A program made the position numbers and the translations under genes. DNA of 64,000 bases from an uncultured Flavobacteriaceae bacterium. Lineage in GTDB: Bacteria; Bacteroidota; Bacteroidia; Flavobacteriales; Flavobacteriaceae. The notes under the pieces are model-generated. The model did not search any database, had not been told where the DNA came from, and saw only the letters and a program-made list of their open reading frames with translations. This document shows positions 1 through 8,100 of the stretch, piece by piece. Positions within the stretch are counted from its first letter, which is position 1, and every line of letters begins with the position of its first letter. The stretch covers positions 1-64,000 of the forward strand of contig CAJIZJ010000010.1 of NCBI GenBank assembly GCA_905181825.1. The letters run 5' to 3'.

Positions 1-260
1 AAGAAAAATTTGATTCTTATATGGTATGGAATGCCGTAGGAGGAAAGTCTTGGAAAGTTGGTGACAAGTACATCAGTCTGTTTGTGAGTTTAAACAATAT
101 TCTTAATACCCAATTTAAAACGGGTGGATTTGAGCAAGGGCGTAACGCAAATTACCAAACTCTGAAAGAAGATACGAGCGCGCCAACTCGTCGCTTTGGA
201 CCAAAATACTGGTTTGGTCGTGGGACCACTTACTTCATGAACCTTAACCTTAGATTCTAA
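1..260 (+). CDS. TonB-dependent receptor, C-terminal end (5' truncated by window)
   Basis: Only the last 86 or so codons are visible; the reading frame is open from base 3 and enters from outside the window. The segment has alternating hydrophobic strands, a LNNILNTQF-type turn found near the end of Bacteroidota outer-membrane receptor barrels, and ends in NLNLRF. A terminal phenylalanine is the usual outer-membrane beta-barrel insertion signal. The next gene, 29 bases downstream on the same strand, encodes a DUF5689 lipoprotein, a common partner of such receptors in this phylum. The substrate cannot be told from this fragment. An in-frame ATG at 21 is internal and is not a start. Confidence 0.75.
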   Translation, partial: EKFDSYMVWNAVGGKSWKVGDKYISLFVSLNNILNTQFKTGGFEQGRNANYQTLKEDTSAPTRRFGPKYWFGRGTTYFMNLNLRF

Positions 261-289
261 CAAAAAAATAAACATTAATTTATCATATT

Positions 290-1738
290 ATGAAAACAAT
301 AAATTTTAAAAACTATCTATTAGCGCTCTTAACGAGTGTTGCTATTATGTCTTGTGTACAAGACGATGATTTTTCGGTGCCAGAAAGTGTAGGGACGGAA
401 GAAAATATAGCGCTTACTGAACTACTTTCAGGAGATATAAACTTAGTCTCAATTTCAGAAGTTAAAGCGATGTATGACAGTAGCTCAGAAATGCCTTTTC
501 GAGTTGATACCAATATCGTAGTTAAAGGCTATGTGACTTCTTCAGATTTAACAGGTAACTTTTATAAAGAATTTTACTTGCAAGATAGCCCAGAGAATCC
601 AACGGCGGCTATCAAAATTATTTTGAGCCAAGTAGATTCTTACAACAGATTTAATAAAGGTCGTGAGGTATATATTAATCTAAACCCATTATTTGAGTCT
701 GGAGTACCAGGCGGATTGTATATTGGAGAAGAGCGTGTTGGAAATGAAGTTATTACTATTGGTGGTGGCACCGAAAGTGATCAATATGGTACGACTGTAA
801 CCAGTTTAACACAAAGTCAAATGGATGCGACATTAATCAGGTCTGAAATTACTGAAGAGATTGTTCCATTGAACGTTCAATTTTCTCAAATAGCAAGTGT
901 TCATGTTGGTATGTTTGTGCAAATTGATAATGTTGAGTTTGAAGATAATTTAGCCGGCCTTCGTTATTTTGACCCTTCTGAGGATTACGATACACAAAGA
1001 ACTTTACAGTCTTGTTCTGGGTTTAGCTATTCCAATATGAATCTTGAAACAAGTGGTTTTGCAAATTATAAAAATGAAATGTTACCAACTGGTAATGGTT
1101 CCGTTGCCGGAGTCGTTTCTAAGACTTATGATGGAAGTTCTTTGATTCTAGCCTTAAACACAACAGATGATGTAGACTTTAGTGGATCTCGTTGCGAACT
1201 ATTAAATGTTGATGATTTTGGAATTCTTTTTGAAGAAGACTTTGAAGCCTATGCAAATTTTGACCAGATTTCTGGTAATTGGACAAATTATATTGAAGAA
1301 GGTTCTAGAGATTGGATCGCAAGAACAACTACTGACACTGGTAATCCGGGAAGTAGAATCGCACAAATTAGTGCCTATAATTCTGGTGATGCAAGTACCG
1401 TTTCATGGTTAATTACGCCACAGATTGATTTAGACGCTCAGGAATTTGAGTTCTTTGACTTTGAATCTTCAAATAGTTTTAGTGATGGCAGTGAATTAGA
1501 ATTATTGATTTCTACAGACTGGGACGGAACAGATGCAAGTGTGTCTTCTGCCACTTGGACATCTCTTCCAGGGACCATTGTGCCAGACGCTACTTATTAC
1601 AAAGATTGGATCTACTCTGGATTAGTTGATTTAAGCCCTTATTCTGGGAATGCTCATATTGCTTTTAAATACACTGCCAATTCAGGCAATACAGGAACCT
1701 ATGAAATTGATAATGTTAAAGTATTGGTTCAAAACTAG
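290..1738 (+). CDS. DUF5689 / choice-of-anchor J surface lipoprotein
   Basis: This 482-residue protein begins with a lipoprotein signal peptide ending in a lipobox cysteine at residue 22 (IMSC), followed by acidic residues (QDDD), which in Bacteroidota favours surface export. Residues about 40-290 resemble the DUF5689 domain, a beta-rich OB-like region with motifs such as VVKGYVTSSDLTGNFYKEF. The last ~170 residues form a jelly-roll of the choice-of-anchor J type (EDFEAY near its start, YEIDNVKV at the end). It sits just behind a TonB-dependent receptor, so it is probably an accessory binding protein, with unknown ligand. Domain naming is from memory of the families. Confidence 0.75.
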   Translation: MKTINFKNYLLALLTSVAIMSCVQDDDFSVPESVGTEENIALTELLSGDINLVSISEVKAMYDSSSEMPFRVDTNIVVKGYVTSSDLTGNFYKEFYLQDSPENPTAAIKIILSQVDSYNRFNKGREVYINLNPLFESGVPGGLYIGEERVGNEVITIGGGTESDQYGTTVTSLTQSQMDATLIRSEITEEIVPLNVQFSQIASVHVGMFVQIDNVEFEDNLAGLRYFDPSEDYDTQRTLQSCSGFSYSNMNLETSGFANYKNEMLPTGNGSVAGVVSKTYDGSSLILALNTTDDVDFSGSRCELLNVDDFGILFEEDFEAYANFDQISGNWTNYIEEGSRDWIARTTTDTGNPGSRIAQISAYNSGDASTVSWLITPQIDLDAQEFEFFDFESSNSFSDGSELELLISTDWDGTDASVSSATWTSLPGTIVPDATYYKDWIYSGLVDLSPYSGNAHIAFKYTANSGNTGTYEIDNVKVLVQN

Positions 1739-1761
1739 TATTAATTTATATCTATAAATCT

Positions 1762-1794
1762 AAAAAACCTGTGATCTGATCACAGGTTTTTTCT
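1762..1794 (+). terminator. Rho-independent terminator after the DUF5689 gene
   Basis: An A-run leads into the self-complementary stretch ACCTGTGATC / GATCACAGGT, followed by a run of six T. The hairpin lies 24 bases after the stop codon. The A-rich left side means it could also work in the other direction, although no minus-strand gene ends here. Confidence 0.85.
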
Positions 1795-1806
1795 ATATTG
1801 GCAACT

Positions 1807-2184
1807 ATGAATTTTTTCAACCAACTTTACCTGACCGTTTTTAGCCGTTTTAAAGGTCGTTTTAAGCAAAAAGCCAACACTATAGCATTGTACTATGTTT
1901 CTGTAGTAGAAATAGCATTACTGCTGCTACTTGGTGTATTTCTTATTAAGTTTTTAGATCAAATGAAAGTCGTCGTCATGTCGGGGGCCAATTCTTGGCT
2001 TCTTTTTATAATGACAGCGGTTTTTATTCACTTCAAAAACTGGCTCAGTTACAGTGGTCGTAAACGCCGTGTACTAAATGCTAAGCTCTCTAACAAAAAA
2101 GGCTTAGAGTATTCCCTGTTTATGCTCATTGTGCTCCCTGTTGGAATTATTGGGTTAGCCTTATTGATGTTACAAGCATTATAA
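1807..2184 (+). CDS. Small membrane protein of unknown function
   Basis: I do not recognise this protein. From the ATG at 1807 it has 125 residues, with a basic N-terminal segment (RFKGRFKQK) and three likely membrane helices: about residues 28-50 (VVEIALLLLLGVFLI), 63-77 (WLLFIMTAVFI) and 103-124 (FMLIVLPVGIIGLALL), separated by a basic loop (SGRKRRVLNAK). An in-frame TTG at 1798 would add three residues but overlaps the tail of the preceding terminator region, so the ATG is preferred. It stands alone between two terminators. The positive-inside pattern puts the N-terminus and the basic loop in the cytoplasm. Confidence 0.6.
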   Translation: MNFFNQLYLTVFSRFKGRFKQKANTIALYYVSVVEIALLLLLGVFLIKFLDQMKVVVMSGANSWLLFIMTAVFIHFKNWLSYSGRKRRVLNAKLSNKKGLEYSLFMLIVLPVGIIGLALLMLQAL

Positions 2185-2186
2185 AA

Positions 2187-2221
2187 TTAAAAAAGCCTCA
2201 GCATTTGCTGAGGCTTTTTTA
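2187..2221. terminator. Bidirectional terminator between convergent genes
   Basis: A strong hairpin with arms AAAAAGCCTCAGCA and TGCTGAGGCTTTTT and a two-base loop. It is flanked by A and T runs, so it can end transcription both from the membrane-protein gene on the plus strand and from the OmpA-family gene that finishes at 2240 on the minus strand. Confidence 0.9.
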
Positions 2222-2239
2222 ATTAAGTAATTTAATTAC

Positions 2240-4159
2240 TTATTGGTCATTTGGATTTCCTGATAAGATCAAGAATTCTGAGCGTCTATTTAGTTGGTGC
2301 TCTTCTTCCGTACAACGTCCACCACAGTCTATGCTAGGAATCGTTTCCCCTTTTCCAGAACCTGTTATTCTAGTGGCATCAATTCCTTTTGAAATCACAT
2401 ACTGAGCGGTAGTCAGTGCGCGTCTTTCAGAAAGAGATAGGTTGTAAGAAGCAGATCCTCTAGAATCTGTATGCGATTCTGCACTGATAACAATTGACTT
2501 GTATTTAGTCATTAACTGAACTAATTTGTCTAATTCAAATGCTGCCTGAGCAGTAATATTAGATTTGTCAAAGTCAAAGTAAATAGGATTTAAAATGACT
2601 TTGTTTGCAAGTATAATTTCTTCTATAGGCGTTAATAGTAGTTCGGCAGAAATCTCTTCTTCACTGGTTCCAGCTACTAAGGTAGATCCACTTTCGTAAT
2701 CTATTTTAGATCCCACAAGTTTAGTGTCTATATCACATTCGATGATGTATTCGACAATACCTTCGAAATTAGAAATTTTTGTCCCAAAAATATTACCCTC
2801 AGAATCTTGAATACTCACAGATGCTCCATCTAAGATTAATCCTGTTTTGCTATCTCTTACAGTCACCGTCATAAGGACATCACAGATTGGTTGAAGTTTT
2901 TTAATGGCGTAAATATCATCACTTCCCATTCCACCTTCTCTATTTGAAGACACAAATCCTTTTTCAGTTTCTTCATTAAAGCTAAAGGCAAAATCATCTG
3001 CATTTCCGTTCACTGGAATGCCGATGTTTCTTACAGGTCCTGCTTTTCCATCAATAATCTTAGTAAAAAACACATCCAACCCTCCTAGACCAAGGTGGCC
3101 ATTTGAAGAGAAATAAAGAGTGTTACTAGTGCTAATGAAAGGGAACATTTCTTGTCCTTCAGTATTCACTTTTTGACCTAGGTTTGTTGCTTCTCCAACA
3201 GAACCGTTTTCATCTATGGGCGCACTATAAACATCGAAATTACCATAGCCACCAATTTTGTCTGAAGCGAAATATAAGGTTTTGCCGTCTGCACTAACGG
3301 ATGGGTTTTTTACAGAATAGTTCTCACCATTTAATGATAATGGCTCTGCTTCTGACCATTGACCTTCTTGGTTTATAGATTTGTAGAGATGTAAAACACT
3401 GATTTTATATTTTGTTGAAGGATCTTTTTCATATATTTTATCATAAAAACTTTCACGAGAAAAATACATTGTATTTCCGTCAGGAGAAAAACTCACAGTC
3501 CCTTCATGGTACTTTGTATTAATGTTATCTTCAATAATTGAAGGCATTTGAAATTCACCGTCGTCATTTACAACAGCAGTATAAATATCTAAAAAGGCCT
3601 CAGTACTCCAGCCATAAGTTTTTCTGCTATTTCTATCGTTTCTAGCTGAGGTGATGTAAAGTTTACCATTTTTAAGAGTTCCTCCAAAGTCAGAAACTTC
3701 TGAGTTAATGGATAAGTTTTGAACATTAAATTTCTTTCCCTTTTCTAGTATTTTTGGTAAATAATTAGGATTGTCTCTAAAAGCTGTTGCTCTGTTGTCT
3801 GCCGGTCGCATTGAAGCGAACTTAGCCAATTGTACATTAGATTCTTCGTATTTACCATTGGCTTTAAGCATCTGTGAATAGTTGTAAACCATTTCAGGAT
3901 CTGTAGCAGTCTCAAGTGATTTTGCGTACCATTTTTCAGCCTCAACAGTGTTGAATACGTTATAATAGCTTTCTGCTAGTTGGCTATACACATAAGTATC
4001 CGCCTTTCCGTCTTCTACTAGTTTTAAATAATCTGCAGCAGCATCAACAAATTCAAATTTATTGAAATGTTTGTCTGCTTTTTTGGTGTCATTACCTTGA
4101 GCAGTTAGACTAGCACTAGTTAGTAATGTGATAATAAAAATTGATATAATATTTTTCAT
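2240..4159 (-). CDS. PorE-like OmpA family protein (TPR, PD40 propeller, CarboxypepD-like, OmpA domain)
   Basis: The 639-residue protein starts with a signal peptide (to about TAQG, residue 22). Residues ~25-140 contain TPR-like helical repeats. Residues ~165-420 hold WD40-like PD40 blades with repeated SxDGxTxYF motifs (SFSPDGNTMYFS, SVSADGKTLYFAS). A carboxypeptidase-regulatory-like fold follows at ~425-510. The C-terminus (~525-639) is an OmpA-like peptidoglycan-binding domain with IYFDFDKSNI, SHTDSRGS and NRRSEF. This is the domain order described for the T9SS protein PorE of Porphyromonas. It lies 19 bases after a PorP/SprF gene and a giant adhesin gene, so it probably anchors that adhesin's secretion partner to peptidoglycan. 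The module-specific role is inferred. Confidence 0.85.
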   Translation of the reverse strand: MKNIISIFIITLLTSASLTAQGNDTKKADKHFNKFEFVDAAADYLKLVEDGKADTYVYSQLAESYYNVFNTVEAEKWYAKSLETATDPEMVYNYSQMLKANGKYEESNVQLAKFASMRPADNRATAFRDNPNYLPKILEKGKKFNVQNLSINSEVSDFGGTLKNGKLYITSARNDRNSRKTYGWSTEAFLDIYTAVVNDDGEFQMPSIIEDNINTKYHEGTVSFSPDGNTMYFSRESFYDKIYEKDPSTKYKISVLHLYKSINQEGQWSEAEPLSLNGENYSVKNPSVSADGKTLYFASDKIGGYGNFDVYSAPIDENGSVGEATNLGQKVNTEGQEMFPFISTSNTLYFSSNGHLGLGGLDVFFTKIIDGKAGPVRNIGIPVNGNADDFAFSFNEETEKGFVSSNREGGMGSDDIYAIKKLQPICDVLMTVTVRDSKTGLILDGASVSIQDSEGNIFGTKISNFEGIVEYIIECDIDTKLVGSKIDYESGSTLVAGTSEEEISAELLLTPIEEIILANKVILNPIYFDFDKSNITAQAAFELDKLVQLMTKYKSIVISAESHTDSRGSASYNLSLSERRALTTAQYVISKGIDATRITGSGKGETIPSIDCGGRCTEEEHQLNRRSEFLILSGNPNDQ

Positions 4160-4178
4160 AATTTTAGCTTAACTTAGA

Positions 4179-5090
4179 TTAGAAATAACGTGGAGATCGT
4201 GAAACTTTTGTGGTGAAGTTAAGATCAAAATTAATAAAGATTTCATGTGACGAATTGGTCACAATATCCAAATCTGAACGTATGGCATCATATGCATACC
4301 CAATTCTCATATTGTTGGACACTTGAAAATTAATCATCCCACTAAACGAATCTTGTAGGCGATAGCCTAGTCCAACCTCTACTATATTATACATAAAAAG
4401 ATTGGCGTTTATGTCATAACTAATAGGCGCATCGGTCGCGTATTTTAAAAGTGCATGAGGCTTTAATTTAAAGTTTTCAGATAAATCAAACACATAACCA
4501 GCAGCTGCAAAAAAGTGTTCGGATTCAGATCCGATTTTTCTACCCTGTGTGTCTAAATGCACACCATTTAAAATATTAGGTACTGATGCAGAAATATAGT
4601 ATTTGTTTGGTTTGTAAAAATAAACCCCTGCCCCAATGTTTGGCGTCATTTCATTAATATTAGATTGGAAGTTAGGGTCGAAATCGTCAATTAAATCCAA
4701 ACTTATTAACCCTATATCATGAAATGTAAACCCTCCCTTTAACCCAAATGCTAATTTGGTAACGGTTCCTACAGGAATTGTGTAAGAAAAATCTACATAA
4801 GCATTTGTTTCTTTTACAGGTCCAATTTGATCGGAAATCACAGAAAGACCTAAGCCTACTTGTTTTCCTACAGGCGAGTGAATGTTAAATGTAAATGTTT
4901 CTGGTCCACCATCTAATCCTACCCACTGACTGCGATACAATGCGCCGACAGATAAACCCTCAGTAGAGCCTGTGTAAGCTGGGTTAATAATGTTCATATT
5001 GTACATGTACTGCGTGTACTGAGGATCTTGTTGGGCATTCACCTGAGACGCCAACAGTATTGTAAATAAAAGTTTTACTAAATTTTTCAT
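4179..5090 (-). CDS. PorP/SprF family type IX secretion outer-membrane protein
   Basis: The 303-residue protein has a signal peptide (ending near VNAQ) followed by the family's hallmark start QDPQYTQYMYN-x-NIINPAYTGS, then repeated amphipathic strands of an outer-membrane barrel and a C-terminal FDLNFTTKVSRSPRYF. PorP/SprF proteins are outer-membrane partners of T9SS; SprF is needed for secretion of the adhesin SprB in Flavobacterium johnsoniae. Here the gene sits 21 bases after a 1490-residue type B sorting-domain adhesin and 19 bases before a PorE-like OmpA gene. It is therefore probably the dedicated partner of that adhesin rather than the general secretion component. Confidence 0.9.
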   Translation of the reverse strand: MKNLVKLLFTILLASQVNAQQDPQYTQYMYNMNIINPAYTGSTEGLSVGALYRSQWVGLDGGPETFTFNIHSPVGKQVGLGLSVISDQIGPVKETNAYVDFSYTIPVGTVTKLAFGLKGGFTFHDIGLISLDLIDDFDPNFQSNINEMTPNIGAGVYFYKPNKYYISASVPNILNGVHLDTQGRKIGSESEHFFAAAGYVFDLSENFKLKPHALLKYATDAPISYDINANLFMYNIVEVGLGYRLQDSFSGMINFQVSNNMRIGYAYDAIRSDLDIVTNSSHEIFINFDLNFTTKVSRSPRYF

Positions 5091-5111
5091 TATAGTCAGT
5101 TGTTGTTTTGG

Positions 5112-8100
5112 TTAGTAGTTAAGGTATATCCAGCTAATAATTGGCTCTTTTTCTGATGCAAATTGAACTACATAGAAGTAAGTTCCTACAGGTAGTAAAT
5201 CGTTAGAACCGTCATTTCCATCACTAGCGTTTTGTCCACACCATTGATCCATGTAGTCATTCATTTCAAAGACTTTGATTCCGTATCGGTTGAATATTTC
5301 AATTTTAACAATGTCTTCCTTGTCTTCTAAGTGATCCAATTCTAAGCAATCATTCAGTCCATCCCCGTTAGGTGAAAGCCCTTGAGGCATATCCAAACAA
5401 TTAGCATTCATGTAATACCCTACTTCAATAATTGTTGCCGATTCACATGAGGACATGATGTCTGTTACAACCACAGTAATCATTCCGTTTTCTTGTTCTG
5501 CTGTGTGTGTGTAATAGTCATCTGACCCAGATTGGACTTCAACTCCGTCTACGTACCATGTATATTCTAGTTCGTCTCCCAAAAGATCCATGTTTAAAAC
5601 ATTAACCTCTAAATCAACGTCTTCATTCATACATTTTGTGAAGCTAGTACCTTCTTCAAGTTCAGGAACTATACTTTCAGTTACAGTAATCATAGTATCT
5701 CCGAAACACCCTGCTTCGTCAATAGCGGTAACTAAATAGTCTCCAAATTGCCCTGAAGGTACTACATAGGTATTATCAGGACCTGATTGTACATCCACTC
5801 CGTCATACGTCCAGTAGTAAGTCGTAGAGTCTGCAACGTCAGCGTCAACAGTCACTTCTAATATACTTTCATCTCCAGGACATTGGTAAACAATATCGCT
5901 AGCTGCAATTGGCTCTGGAGTCGGACTTATTTCAACAACTACTGTGTCCGTTACGGTCGCTGTTCCACCATTACATAAGTTATAGGTAATTGAAGCGGTA
6001 TAGGTTGTTGTTTCTGTAGGAGATACTGTTACAGTATCCTCATTTCCTAGCAAAGTAGTTCCTTCAAACCATTCAAATACGTAGTCGTCTGTTCCAAGAG
6101 ATGGTGTAAATCTCCAGAACTCATCAGTTGCTTCCCAAACGCTTGTGTTTCTCTCTGGTGGTGTGAATGCAATTGTATCCTCGATGTTTTGAACGCCTAC
6201 AACTGCTAATCCGTCGTTCCAAGTGTCACAAATTGGCTTGTCATAAATATTTATATCTATTGTATTTGAAGACTCATAAAGAATAATTTGAGAGCTTGAT
6301 TGTATGTCGTTACAAGAGAAATGACATATTTCAGAAAAATTGACTACAAATTGTCTAGATGGTGAGGATCCCAGGACCATATAGTTAATAGATCCACATA
6401 CACTAGGATCAATATCATGAGCGACCCCAAATATATTAGCCTCTGACAGACTTGTATTCGTTGAATTTGGTAAGGTGTCATCCGTGTCTATATTATAGCC
6501 ATTATAACTATCTGCGTTGTCTATTTCAAATGAAAGCACGCCGTTAGATCCTATTAATATTTGACTGTAGGTGCCTCCAAAGAAACAAAATTCAAAACCT
6601 AAGTCTATTACATCAGACCAGCGGTCATCAATCTCTAAGCTTGTTGGTACACCACCAGTTAATGGAGGGGAAGGACATCCTTGTTGAGTGGTAACGTCAT
6701 AAGAAGTGGTGTCTTGCCCTAATGGGTGGTATACAGCAGTCAAGTTTGTACTAGCGCCTTCACAAAATCCAGTATCCTCTCCAGCATATATAATTGAACA
6801 ATCATTTGGAGCTGGTGGACATAAAAATGTTAAATCTCCACTATTGATTGAACAGCTAGTATCATCTGAGTTAGTAACTGTAATATTAACATTTGAATTC
6901 GCTTCATAAGGTCCAAACGTGAACATCCCAGTTGATTGAGTCGTTTGTGCTGACAAACCATCAGTCATGCTTATGTTAACCGCTGACCCAAGGTCAGTCA
7001 AGTCAACATCTACATAAAACTCTTGGTTTGGTTCGCAAACACCTACAACTTCATAGGTTGCAGACTGTGTAACACATGTCTTACATGCTACAACAAAATC
7101 CCAAGGAATATAAGTATCAGAAGATTCACAACTTCCAAACCCATCAGAGTCAACTTCAATATAAACCGATGTTAATGTCGATTCTATGACAAGTCCTGCA
7201 AAATCGTCAAGATCAGAGTCATTGTTGTTAAATAAAACGGTTCCTGTGTTATCACTCCCATCATAGATAGTAAGATCATCCCAGAACCCTTCGATTGTTC
7301 CGGCATTAAAAGTTATTTTTAATGGAAATCCATCTGTTGAACTAAAAACCCAAAAGGTTGAATCATTAATTGTGTAACAGTAGTTAATATTTAAAACATC
7401 TACTCCACATTCAATGGTATAGTCTGTTTGTTGTGTTGTTGTAAAAGTTACAGGTCCAGACCATGTAGAGTAGCCATCATCAGCACCACAATCGGCACGT
7501 ACATATACATCGTATGTTGTTAAGAACTCCAGATCAGTAAACTGTGTTGAGTTTACCGTTGTTACAGTACCAGCAGCCGTTGGTGCAGGAGATCCTGTCG
7601 GTAAAATCACATACTCCCAAGAGTCATTTCCTGTACCAGGCGTCCAATTAAAATCTGCTGTTGTTCCAGAAATATTTGAAACATTCAATTGATTTGGAGG
7701 AAAACAACTAGGAGCAGGTGCACAAGAGATTAATATTTCATAACCTGATCTAACAACTGATCCATCACTGTCAAACACAAATGTTAAGGCACCTGTTGCA
7801 TGTGTAGATGAAATAGGATCAGGGATGTCAGTTCCAGCAAATTCCCCTACTACAATAGCAGTTATATCCGGTCCGTCATAAACGATCAAATCATCGCAGC
7901 AACCTTCAGTATTAAAACTAAGAAAAGTAAAAGTCACTAGGTCTCCATCATTTTCAGGGTATACAGTTACAGTTGTCAATTCATTACTTGAATAGTCTCC
8001 ATCAGCTCCACCAGAGTCGTATATAGTATCTCCACAGGCAGGGCTTGTTGTTATGTTTAAAGGGCCTGTCCATGTGCTTACGTCAGTAGCATTACAGATG